Assembly (NCBI GenBank): GCA_934631025.1
Contig: CAKTXR010000036.1
Location: 1-26,330, forward strand
Length of the DNA stretch: 26,330 bases
Reading direction: 5' to 3'
Source: an uncultured Clostridia bacterium
GTDB lineage: Bacteria; Bacillota; Clostridia; Christensenellales; Aristaeellaceae
Shown here: positions 7,110-14,880 of the stretch, piece by piece
Layout of the letters: each line of letters opens with the position of its first letter
Numbering within the stretch: position 1 is the first letter of the stretch
The notes under the pieces: model-generated
What the model was told of the DNA's origin: nothing
The model's database searches: none
The model's input: only the letters and a program-made list of their open reading frames with translations
Made by a program: the position numbers and the translations under genes

Positions 7110-7610
7110 AAGGCGGGGGGGCTGGCGTTGCGGAGGGCGTGCGGTGTGGGAAAATCGCTTTGCTGCGCAAAGCTCTGCGGCGGGGATGCGTTGGGGGCAT
7201 TGGCGGGGGAATGAGATTGCTGTGAAGGCTGGATTTGCGGAGGGCGCGCGGTGTGGGGAATCGTCTTGGCTTTGTTGCGTGAAACTCTGTGGGCGTGGGG
7301 CGATACGTTGGGCGTTTTTGCTGGGAAACGCTGCAATAAGTGCAGACGCGGCAATCGGAGAGATGCGCCGCGCAAAGCCCGAGTAGACGGAGAGACCCAG
7401 CCGAGTCCAATTTATGCTCGGCTGGGTCGGGCTGTATACCGATGATTTCAGTATGTGCAAACGACCAGACTCGAAGCGCCCTCAAGCGCTGAAGAGTCGG
7501 GTTGCAGCGCGCGAAGCGGAGAGGAAGCCGCACTGCGGCCGGGTTGCAGCGCGCGAAGCGGAGAGGAAGCCGCACTGCGGCCGCGAAGCGGTGTGGATGC
7601 CGCACGGCGG
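7110..7610 (-). repeat. Structured 3'-end repeat array of the beta-helix gene, copy D
   Basis: In gene sense the stop overlaps a GCCGC/GCGGC triloop hairpin (7599-7611), followed by CACACCGCTTCGCGG, two 42-bp modules (7499-7582), HP2 (7468-7498, inner stem of the AGCGC/GCGCT type), the linker, and HP1 (7394-7405 with 7417-7428, stem GACCCAGCCGAG, perfect). Beyond HP1 lies TCTCCGTCTACTCGGG and a flank in which sequence such as gcggagggcgygcggtgtgg occurs twice with a period of 107 bp (7130 and 7237). The part from about 7215 to 7610 is a diverged direct duplicate of 9133-9630, so the beta-helix gene sits between two long direct repeats. Confidence 0.85.
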
Positions 7611-8978
7611 CTAGATGGGGGTGCAGCGGAAGGGTTCTTTGACGCGCTTGAGGAAGGCGCCGGAAAAATTGACGAAATCGCAATCGTAAATGCGCGGGGC
7701 GGGGCCGTCCGACCACGTTTTGATGAAGATCGGGCCGGAAACGCCGCGCACACGCACGCGCTCAAGTTTCACGTCCTCCCAGAAGGCGAGGTGCATGAAC
7801 GGAACCGTGCTGTCCTCCGCGAAGGTTACGTCCACATCCTTCATGATCAGCGTCAGCGGCTCGGATTCGCTGCCATAGGCCGCGAGCGGCAGGCGGACGT
7901 TCGTCGCGGCGACGTGATCAAACACGACGCTCGTCAGCGGCCGATTGCGCTGCCAGATCTCGTTGCCGGAGAAATTGTAGTGCAGGAAGCGGTCGCAATT
8001 CTCCGCCGTGCAGTTTTTGATGACGATGTTGCCTGGCGCGTGGCGAATGACGTGCGAAAAATCGGCGTAATAGGTGAGTATGCTCAGCATGTTGTAGCGG
8101 TGACTGCCCGTGCCCTCGACCGCCTTGCCCGCCTGCTTTTCCTCCGACGACAGGCTGCCGCGGTAGAGATACTTCGCCGGGCCATAGAAGCGGCAATCCT
8201 CAAACAGCGCGTTCGTGCCGCCAAAGCGCAGGCCGCTGCACGCCGTGTTGAGTATGCAGCGCCGCGCCGTGACGTTCACATTGTCGATGCCGGCAATGCA
8301 GTCGTCGCCGGTGTAGAACGCGCAGTCCTCGATCAGCGTGTTGTCGCAGCCGGTCATGTGAATGCCGTCGTGGCCGGCCAGCACCGTGACGTTCTCCATC
8401 ACGATATTCTCGCAGTCGAACAGGGCGTGCGCCCAGTTGCCGGTGTTGCGTATGACGTAGCGGCTGAACGTGAGGTTCCGGCAGCGCTGCGCGTTCACGC
8501 CGTGCGGGCCGCGGTAGTTCTCCTCGCCCTGCGCGTCGTAGGGGTCGCAGCCGTCGATGAACGCGCCCTCCTCGCCGATGATCGCTACGTCGTGCGCATC
8601 GATCAGGCGAATGAGCGCGTTATTCCAGCGGCTCAGCGCATTCTTGACGAAATTGTAGTCAAAATCCTGATCGCGCATGGACGGCGGAGTCCATGTCAGA
8701 TGATTCTCATCGATCGGTTCAACCGGCTCCAGCGTGTCGGAAAGAAACGCTATGTAGTCCTCCGGATCGCGGCTGCCGAAGAGATGCGCGTCGGCCAGCA
8801 GATGCAGCGTCACGTTCGAGCGCAGCCGCAGCCCGCCCGTCGTGAAATCGCCCGCGGGAATCGTCACCTCGCCGCCGCCTGCGAGAAAGCACGCGTCGAT
8901 CGCCGCCTGAATCGCTTGCGTTTGCAGGGTCTGCGCGCCGGAGATTGCGCCGTAATCCAGAATGGAAAATGTGTTCAT
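7611..8978 (-). CDS. Right-handed parallel beta-helix protein, GH28/pectate-lyase-like
   Basis: 455 residues. The start MNTFSILDYGA, then AGGGEVTIPAGDFTTGGL and LRSNVTLHL, is typical of polygalacturonase-type (GH28) beta-helix enzymes, and the middle shows repeating coils (NIVMENVTVL, NTLIEDCAFY, NVNVTARRCIL). HDGIH (203-207) and GDDCIAG (224-230) correspond to the catalytic Asp motifs of GH28. The following G-H-G motif seems replaced by TACSGLRFGG, so the catalytic histidine is not evident. There is no signal peptide, so the protein is probably cytoplasmic and would act on imported oligosaccharides. AAGGAGCG lies ahead of the ATG. The C-terminus ends exactly at the structured repeat. A distant GH28-like glycosidase is most likely; specificity is unknown. 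Confidence 0.75.
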   Translation of the reverse strand: MNTFSILDYGAISGAQTLQTQAIQAAIDACFLAGGGEVTIPAGDFTTGGLRLRSNVTLHLLADAHLFGSRDPEDYIAFLSDTLEPVEPIDENHLTWTPPSMRDQDFDYNFVKNALSRWNNALIRLIDAHDVAIIGEEGAFIDGCDPYDAQGEENYRGPHGVNAQRCRNLTFSRYVIRNTGNWAHALFDCENIVMENVTVLAGHDGIHMTGCDNTLIEDCAFYTGDDCIAGIDNVNVTARRCILNTACSGLRFGGTNALFEDCRFYGPAKYLYRGSLSSEEKQAGKAVEGTGSHRYNMLSILTYYADFSHVIRHAPGNIVIKNCTAENCDRFLHYNFSGNEIWQRNRPLTSVVFDHVAATNVRLPLAAYGSESEPLTLIMKDVDVTFAEDSTVPFMHLAFWEDVKLERVRVRGVSGPIFIKTWSDGPAPRIYDCDFVNFSGAFLKRVKEPFRCTPI

Positions 8979-9025
8979 CGCTCAACGCTCCTTTTTGCTT
9001 TTTTGAAAAGTTGCTTTATGCTTGT

Positions 9026-9054
9026 ATTATAGCCGGAGCGCGGGGGCGTGTCAA
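9026..9054 (-). promoter_or_regulatory. Consensus promoter of the beta-helix gene
   Basis: Minus-strand TTGACA (9049-9054) and TATAAT (9026-9031) with a 17-bp spacer match the sigma-A consensus at every position. Confidence 0.85.
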
Positions 9055-9132
9055 GAAGGAGTTTGAAGCGAGGGGGGACGGACAGAAGGCAAGCGCCTGC
9101 GCACCGGTTCCGTAACGGCGATGCGGCGGCGG

Positions 9133-9648
9133 GATTGCTGTGAAGGCGGATTTGCGAAAAGGGCGTGCGGTGTGGAGGAATCGCCTTGACTTTACAGTGC
9201 GAAGTTCTGCGGCGGGCGTGGGGCGCTTTTGCTGGGAACATTGCAATGAGCGCTGGCGCGGCAATCGGAGAAATGCGCCGCGCAAAGCCCGGGTAGACGG
9301 AGAGACCCAGCCGAGTCCAATTTATGCTCGGCTGGGTCGGGCTGTATAGCGATGATTTCAGTATGCGCTAACGACCAGACTTGAGCCGCCCCCAAGCGGC
9401 GCGGAGTCGGGTTGCGTGCGCGAAGCGGAGAGGAAGCCGCACAGCGGCCGGGTTGCAGCGCGCGAAGCGGAGAGGAAACCGCACAGCGGCCGGGTTGCAG
9501 CGCGCGAAGCGGAGAGGAAGCCGCACAGCGGCCGGGTTGCAGCACGCGAAGCGGAGAGGAAGCCGAACCGCGGCCGGGTTGCAGCGCGCGAAGCGGAGAG
9601 GAAGCCGAACCGCGGCCGCGAAGCGGTGCGTCAGCGGGCGCTGCCCGC
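9133..9648 (-). repeat. Structured 3'-end repeat array of argH, copy E, with five 42-bp units
   Basis: In argH sense: GCGGGC/GCCCGC hairpin inside the last codons (9634-9648), stop, GCACCGCTTCGCGG, five 42-bp modules starting at 9409 (41 bp), 9450, 9492, 9534 and 9576, HP2 (9378-9408), linker, and HP1 (9304-9315 with 9327-9338, stem GACCCAGCCGAG, loop TCCAATTTATG on plus). The outer flank to about 9133 resembles the flank of copy D. The apparent protein frames across the 42-bp array are by-products of the repeat. Confidence 0.88.
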
Positions 9649-11016
9649 AAGGAAAGATTCGATAAATTCGATTTGCTTCTGGACGGACTGCGCGCCGGTG
9701 CCGCCCGCGGAGATGCGCTTTTCGACGCAGGCTTCCAGGCTGATTTCGGGGTAGAGGTCGCTGTCGAAGAGATCGGAATGCGCCTTGTAGGCCTCAAGCG
9801 GCAGTTCCTCCAGCGTGGTGTGTTTGGCGATGCACTCGGCGACGATCGTGCCGGTGATCTTGTAGGCGCTGCGGAAGGGCAGACCCTTCTTGACCAGATA
9901 GTCGGCGCAGTCGGTGGCGTTGATGAAGCCGTTCGAGGCCGCGCGGCGCATGTTGGCCGTGAGCACCGTCATGGTGTCGATCATCGGCGCGAACACGGCA
10001 AGGCACTGCTTCACCGTGTCGATCGCGTCGAAAATGGCTTCCTTGTCCTCCTGCATGTCCTTGTTGTAGGCCAGCGGCAGGCCCTTGAGGACGGTCAGCG
10101 TCGCCATCAGGTCGCCGTAGACGCGGCCGGTCTTGCCGCGCGCCAGCTCCGCCATGTCGGGGTTCTTCTTCTGCGGCATGATGCTCGAACCGGTCGAGAA
10201 CGCGTCCGACAGCTCGACGAACTTGAACTCCCACGACGCCCAGAGGATGATTTCCTCCGAAAAGCGCGAGAGGTGCATCATCAAAATCGCATACGCCGAG
10301 AGCAGCTCGACGCAGAAATCGCGGTCGCTCACACCGTCCAGACTGTTGAGCGTGATCCCGTCGAAGCCCAGCGCCTTCGCTACGGCCATGCGGTCGGTGT
10401 CGTAGGTCGTGCCCGCCAGCGCGCAGGAGCCGAGCGGCGAATAATTCATCCGCTTGAGCGCGTCCTCCATGCGGGTCACGTCGCGCTGGAGCATCATCGC
10501 GTAGGCCATGAGATGATGGCCGAACGTGATCGGCTGCGCGCGCTGAAGATGCGTGTAGCCCGGCATGATCGCCGCCGCGTATTCTTTCGCGCGGCGCACG
10601 ATCGCCGCCATGAGCGATTTCACCAGCGCGATGATGTCGTTCGTCTCGTCGCGCAGATAGAGCCGGACGTCCAGCGCCACCTGATCGTTGCGGCTGCGCG
10701 CCGTGTGCAGCTTCTTGCCCACGTCGCCGATGCGCTTGGTCAGCTCGGCCTCGACAAACATGTGAATGTCCTCGCTGGCCTCGTCAAAGGGCAGCTGGCC
10801 GCTGGTCAGGTCGGCGAGTATGCCGTCCAGCGCGTCGATGATGACCGACGCGTCCTCCTGCGATATGATCCCCTGCGCGCCCAGCATCGCCGCGTGCGCC
10901 ATCGAGCCGCGAATGTCCTGCGCGTACATCCGCTTGTCAAAGCGAATGGAGGAGTTGAAATCGTCCGCCGTCTTGTTCAGGCTCTCCTGAAAGCGGCCCG
11001 CCCACATTTTGTCCAT
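9631..11016 (-). CDS. argH: Argininosuccinate lyase
   Basis: 461 residues, normal length for ArgH, which splits argininosuccinate into arginine and fumarate in the last step of arginine synthesis. It begins MDKMWAGRFQESLNKTADDFN, a standard ArgH start, includes HTARSRNDQVALD and TRLEDAL-like helices, and carries the fumarase/aspartase superfamily signature GSSIMPQKKNPD with the catalytic Ser in the flexible loop at about 276-279. The ATG at 11016 follows AAAGGAG; a longer upstream frame is repeat sequence. argG lies upstream on the same strand but 697 bp away, with structured repeats F and G between. The last five codons (AGSAR) are themselves a GCGGGC-AGC-GCCCGC palindrome just before the TGA. 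Confidence 0.97.
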   Translation of the reverse strand: MDKMWAGRFQESLNKTADDFNSSIRFDKRMYAQDIRGSMAHAAMLGAQGIISQEDASVIIDALDGILADLTSGQLPFDEASEDIHMFVEAELTKRIGDVGKKLHTARSRNDQVALDVRLYLRDETNDIIALVKSLMAAIVRRAKEYAAAIMPGYTHLQRAQPITFGHHLMAYAMMLQRDVTRMEDALKRMNYSPLGSCALAGTTYDTDRMAVAKALGFDGITLNSLDGVSDRDFCVELLSAYAILMMHLSRFSEEIILWASWEFKFVELSDAFSTGSSIMPQKKNPDMAELARGKTGRVYGDLMATLTVLKGLPLAYNKDMQEDKEAIFDAIDTVKQCLAVFAPMIDTMTVLTANMRRAASNGFINATDCADYLVKKGLPFRSAYKITGTIVAECIAKHTTLEELPLEAYKAHSDLFDSDLYPEISLEACVEKRISAGGTGAQSVQKQIEFIESFLAGSAR

Positions 11017-11099
11017 GAGAATTGCTCCTTTCGCCGGCAATCGCGGCGGTGTATTCTGTGAGTGTTTATAATAGGAAGATTCGCCGTCTGTACACGGAA

Positions 11100-11713
11100 T
11101 CCCTGCCGGATAGACGGAGAAACCTGCCCGACTCTGATTTTCGGTCGGGCAGGTCGGGAAATTTGAGGATGTTTTTTCCGAAACGCGCGGGCATAGACCT
11201 TTCGGGCGGCAGATGCTTTCAATGAAAGCGCTTGCGCCGCGCTGGAACTCGGGGAGTATTGGAATTTGACGATACTTTCCGAAACGCGCGCGCATTGAGC
11301 CTTTCAATAAGCAATTACTTTCAATGAAAATGCTCACGCCGCGCCGCCGCTCGGGTATAACGGAGACTTGACCGGCTCCAATTTATGGCCGGTCAAGTCG
11401 TGTGACCGCACTAACATACCTGTACGCACTCAACGACCAGACTCGAGCCGCCCCCAAGCGGCGCGGAGTCGGGTTTCAGATGCGCGTCAGCAAGTGGAAC
11501 CGGCACAGCCGGCGAGCCGCCCGCAAGCGGTGCGGAGTCGGGTTTCAGATGCGCGTCAGCAAGTGGAACCGGCACAGCCGGCGAGCCGCTCCCAAGCGGC
11601 GCGGAGTCGGGTTTCAGCGCGCGTCAGCAAGTGGAACCGGCACAGCCGGCGAGCCGCTCCCAAGCGGCGCGGAGTCGGGTTTCAGCGCGCGAAGCGGTCT
11701 GGGGTCCAGGGGA
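11100..11713 (-). repeat. Structured 3'-end repeat array of argG, copies G and F, with 69-bp units
   Basis: In argG sense: a stop-straddling hairpin, GACCGCTTCGCGC, then about four units of 68-69 bp (starts on plus at 11445, 11514, 11583 and 11651), each with an HP2 half and a CCGGCTGTGCCGGTTCCACTTG palindrome-plus-box. The outermost full HP2 is 11440-11470, then the linker and HP1 copy G (11365-11376 with 11388-11399, GACTTGACCGGC, perfect). Beyond it two diverged copies of a segment of about 100 bp (about 11170-11260 and 11272-11357, sharing TTTCCGAAACGCGCG and CTTTCAATGAAA) lead to HP1 copy F (11122-11132 with 11144-11154, loop with one change). No gene is present. Confidence 0.85.
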
Positions 11714-11724
11714 TCATCCCCTGG
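11706..11724 (-). other. Perfect hairpin with the argG stop codon as its loop
   Basis: CCAGGGGA and TCCCCTGG form an 8-bp perfect stem whose three-base loop is the TGA stop of argG. It is not followed by a U tract, so it is not a standard terminator. Confidence 0.75.
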
Positions 11725-12943
11725 CTTTGGCCATGGTCATGGCGCGCACCTTCGTGGGCAGACCGAAGAGGTTGATGAAGCCGTTCGCGTCGTACTGATT
11801 GTAGACGTGATCCTCGTCGAAGGTGGCGATTTCCGGATCGTAGAGGGAGAAGGGCGAGGTCGCGCCGGCGTTGATGATGTTGCCCTTGTAGAGCTTCAGC
11901 TTCACCGTGCCGGTGACGGTCTTCTGCGTCTCGGTCACAAACGCGCTCAGCGCCTCGCGCAGCGGGCTGAACCACTGGCCGAAATACACCAGCTCGGCAA
12001 AGCGGTTGGCGATCAGCTCCTTGTAGTGCTGCGTGTCGCGATCCAGGCACAGCGTCTCCAGCACCTGATGCGCGCGATAGAGAATCGCTCCGCCGGGGGT
12101 CTCGTATACGCCGCGGCTCTTCATGCCCACAAGGCGGTTCTCAAGCAGGTCGACCAGACCCACGCCGTTCTCGCCGCCCAGCTTGTTCAGCTTCTCGATC
12201 AGCTCTACCGCGCCGACCTTTTCGCCGTTCAGCGCGACCGGAATACCCTTTTCAAACGTCAGCGAGACGTAGGTAGGCTTGTCGGGCGCCATCTCGGGGG
12301 AAACGCCCATCTCCAGGAAGCCGGGCTTGTCATACTGCGGCTCGTTCGCCGGATCCTCCAGATCGAGACCCTCGTGCGAGAGATGCCACAGGTTCTTGTC
12401 TTTGGAATAGTTGGTCTCGCGGTTGATCTTCAGCGGGATGTTGTGCGCCTCGGCGTACTCGATCTCCTCCTCGCGGGACTTGATGCTCCACTCGCGCCAC
12501 GGGGCGATGATCGCCATCTGCGGCGCAAACGCCTTGATCGCCAGCTCGAAACGCACCTGATCGTTGCCCTTGCCCGTGCAGCCGTGGCAGATCGCGTCCG
12601 CACCCTCGGCCAGCGCGATTTCAACAATGCGCTTGGCGATGACGGGCCGCGCAAACGACGTGCCCAGCAGATACTCGCCCTCGTACACAGCGCCCGCCTG
12701 CACGGTGGGGAAGATGTAGTCCTCGACAAACTCCTTCTTCAGATCCTCGATATACAGCTTGGACGCGCCGGTCTTGATCGCCTTCTCCTCCAGACCGTCC
12801 AGCTCGGTGCCCTGACCCACGTCGCCCGACACGGCGATGACCTCGCAGTTGTTGTAGTTTTCCTTCAGCCACGGGATGATGATGGACGTATCCAGACCGC
12901 CCGAATAGGCCAGCACGACTTTTTTGATGTTCTTCTTATCCAT
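11714..12943 (-). CDS. argG: Argininosuccinate synthase
   Basis: 409 residues, normal length. It joins citrulline and aspartate with ATP to make argininosuccinate. The PP-loop signature LAYSGGLDTS is at 11-20. Further family blocks are VSGDVGQG, YLLGTSFARPVIAK, HGCTGKGNDQVRFE and the substrate-binding NIPLK/SKDKNLWHLSHEG region. The ATG at 12943 follows AGGAGG at a distance of 9. The promoter at 12989-13017 is overlapped by an ArgR-like palindrome, so repression by arginine is likely. The C-terminus (AKARG) and TGA are embedded in a perfect hairpin, and the gene is followed by the structured-repeat array instead of directly by argH. Confidence 0.97.
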   Translation of the reverse strand: MDKKNIKKVVLAYSGGLDTSIIIPWLKENYNNCEVIAVSGDVGQGTELDGLEEKAIKTGASKLYIEDLKKEFVEDYIFPTVQAGAVYEGEYLLGTSFARPVIAKRIVEIALAEGADAICHGCTGKGNDQVRFELAIKAFAPQMAIIAPWREWSIKSREEEIEYAEAHNIPLKINRETNYSKDKNLWHLSHEGLDLEDPANEPQYDKPGFLEMGVSPEMAPDKPTYVSLTFEKGIPVALNGEKVGAVELIEKLNKLGGENGVGLVDLLENRLVGMKSRGVYETPGGAILYRAHQVLETLCLDRDTQHYKELIANRFAELVYFGQWFSPLREALSAFVTETQKTVTGTVKLKLYKGNIINAGATSPFSLYDPEIATFDEDHVYNQYDANGFINLFGLPTKVRAMTMAKARG

Positions 12944-12981
12944 GATCTATATCCTCCTGATGTATAATCGCTTGTCCTTAT

Positions 12982-12997
12982 GTGCATTATTATGCAC
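12982..12997. promoter_or_regulatory. ArgR-like operator over the argG -10 box
   Basis: GTGCAT-TATT-ATGCAC is a palindrome with the layout TGCAT-W4-ATGCA, close to ARG boxes (TGAAT-W4-ATTCA type) bound by ArgR/AhrC. It covers the -10 hexamer of the argG promoter. The regulator itself is not in the window. Confidence 0.6.
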
Positions 12998-13017
12998 CTG
13001 CCAAGCCGATTTGTCAA
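12989..13017 (-). promoter_or_regulatory. Promoter of argG
   Basis: Minus-strand TTGACA (13012-13017) and CATAAT (12989-12994) are spaced by 17 bp. The remaining sequence up to the aminopeptidase terminator (13018-13206) shows no gene. Confidence 0.75.
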
Positions 13018-13206
13018 GTTGTATATATGTAAACCATTATGCGGCGCTGTACGGAAGCCTGCCGGAACGGCCGCGGCCGCGCAAACTGCGAATTCGCCTG
13101 ATTTATATGATGTTTTACGCGGATGCGGCGGGGCAAAGGGCGGAGGAGCCTGCCATAAAATGTGTTACGATATGCAGTAAGACTGTATATATTCGGCGCG
13201 GGCCGC

Positions 13207-13252
13207 AAAAAAATCCCCACGGACGCGCCGGTATCGCGGCGTATCCATGGGG
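13207..13252 (-). terminator. Intrinsic terminator of the M18 aminopeptidase gene
   Basis: In gene sense a 16-position stem (13237-13252 with 13215-13230, two G-U pairs and one mismatch) with loop CGATAC is followed by A and seven U. This is a classical Rho-independent terminator, unlike the structured repeats at neighbouring genes. Confidence 0.88.
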
Positions 13253-13265
13253 GAGAAAAGGCGTT

Positions 13266-14648
13266 TTACGCGTTCTTCATGAACGCTTCGTAGGCTTTCC
13301 TGGCTTCGTACAGATCGGCCTTGCTGATGATCTCATAGGGCGCGTGCATCGAGAGCACGGCCACGCCGCTGTCGATCACGTCCATGCCGTAGAGCGCGCA
13401 GATGTAGGCGATGGTGCCGCCGCCGCCCTGATCGACCTTGCCCAGCTCGGCGAACTGGAAATAGACGTGATTGTCGTCCATGATTTTGCGCAGCCTGCCG
13501 ATGAACTCGGCGTTGGCGTCGTTCGAGCCGGACTTTCCGCCCGAGCCGGTGTACTTGCTGTAGCACACGCCGCGGCCCAGATAGGCGACGTTGTTCTTCT
13601 CGAACGCGCCGGCAAAGTTGGGATCATAGCCCGCGTTTACGTCGCAGGAGAGCATACGGCTGTTCTTCAGCGCGCGGCGCACGATCAGCTCGCTGTAGGT
13701 GCCGGTGAGATTGATCAGCTCGGCGACGGCGTTCTCAAAGTAATGCGCGCGCATGCCGGTCGCGCCGACGCTGCCGATTTCCTCCTTGTCGGCCAGCAGG
13801 CAGCAGCAGGTGGTCTCGGGGGTCTCGGTCAGCGAGAAGATCGCGTCCAGCGACGGGAACGCGCACACGCGGTCGTCGTGGCCGTAGCCCAGAATCATGC
13901 TGCGGTCAAGGCCCATATCGCGCGATTTGCCCGCGGGCACGACCTCGATCTCGGCGGAGAGGAAATCCTCTTCCTCAATGCCGTATTTTTCCTTCAGGAT
14001 GGCCAGCACGCCGGCCTTTACGGCGTTCTTTTCCTCGTCCTTCACGGGACGGCCGCCCACGATGACGTTGAGCGCTTCGCCGTCGATTACCGTCGCAGCG
14101 GTCTTGCTCATCTGCTCGCGGGAGAGGTGAATCAGAAGATCGGAGATGCACAGCACCGGATCGTCCTCGTCCTCGCCGACGACGACGTCCACGCGCGTGC
14201 CGTCCTTCTTCGCCACAACGCCGTGCAGCGCCAGCGGGAGGGCGACCCACTGATACTTCTTGATGCCGCCGTAGTAATGCGTGTCCAGATAGGCGAAGTC
14301 GCCGTCCTCATAGAGCGGGTTCTGCTTCAGATCCATGCGCGGCGAGTCGATATGCGCGCCGACGATGTTCAGTCCGCTCTCCAGCGGCTTTTTGCCGAGG
14401 TAGAACAGCATGATCGCCTTGTCCATGCACACGCTGTACACCTTGTCGCCCGCCTTGAGCGCTTCGCCCGCGGCGATGACCTCTTCCAAATCGCGATAGC
14501 CGTGCTCCTTCGCCATGGCCACCGCCTCGCGAACGCATTCGCGCTCGGTTTTGCCCGCGTCGATAAACGCGCGATAGCGCTTCGCCAGCGACTCGACGGC
14601 GATCAGCTCCTCGTCCGTATAGTTCTTCCAGGCATTGGGTCGTTCCAT
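13266..14648 (-). CDS. M18 family zinc aminopeptidase
   Basis: 460 residues, similar to bacterial M18 aminopeptidases (aspartyl aminopeptidase/aminopeptidase I type), cytoplasmic enzymes that use two metal ions and form tetrahedral dodecamers to trim peptides. Visible metal/catalytic blocks are GAHIDSPRMDLK (His99, Asp101), YYGGIKKYQW, LADKEEIGSVGATGM with the Glu-Glu pair, GYGHDDRVCA and the C-terminal MHAPYEI histidine. The second in-frame ATG (14648) is chosen because GGAGG lies 8 bases before it; for the first ATG at 14654 the gap would be only 2. It has its own near-consensus promoter and terminator, so it is a single-gene unit. Confidence 0.93.
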   Translation of the reverse strand: MERPNAWKNYTDEELIAVESLAKRYRAFIDAGKTERECVREAVAMAKEHGYRDLEEVIAAGEALKAGDKVYSVCMDKAIMLFYLGKKPLESGLNIVGAHIDSPRMDLKQNPLYEDGDFAYLDTHYYGGIKKYQWVALPLALHGVVAKKDGTRVDVVVGEDEDDPVLCISDLLIHLSREQMSKTAATVIDGEALNVIVGGRPVKDEEKNAVKAGVLAILKEKYGIEEEDFLSAEIEVVPAGKSRDMGLDRSMILGYGHDDRVCAFPSLDAIFSLTETPETTCCCLLADKEEIGSVGATGMRAHYFENAVAELINLTGTYSELIVRRALKNSRMLSCDVNAGYDPNFAGAFEKNNVAYLGRGVCYSKYTGSGGKSGSNDANAEFIGRLRKIMDDNHVYFQFAELGKVDQGGGGTIAYICALYGMDVIDSGVAVLSMHAPYEIISKADLYEARKAYEAFMKNA

Positions 14649-14703
14649 AACCATGTCCTCCCATCGTATCCGGCAAGCCGGTTCGTCATACCCTTACTTT
14701 CTT

Positions 14704-14732
14704 ATTATAGCACAGAGCGCGCGCGCCGGCAA
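14704..14732 (-). promoter_or_regulatory. Promoter of the M18 aminopeptidase gene
   Basis: Minus-strand TTGCCG (14727-14732) and TATAAT (14704-14709) are spaced by 17 bp. Confidence 0.7.
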
Positions 14733-14880
14733 GGGGGCGGGAGAAACTCGATTTTCAGGAAACAATGAAATCCCATGGATAACATATGGAGACAACCAAT
14801 CGTTAACATCCGCGTGGTAAAATAAGGTCAAACGTTGGGAAGGGCGCAGAGTGTCCTCCCGTGCAAAGGAGATCCTTATT

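Noticed and set aside
9412..9665. Apparent repetitive proteins (REAERKPHSG-type repeats) across the 42-bp array
   Set aside because: They are open only because the 42-bp unit is a multiple of three and GC-rich. They lack ribosome binding sites, appear in several frames at once, and overlap the structured repeat.
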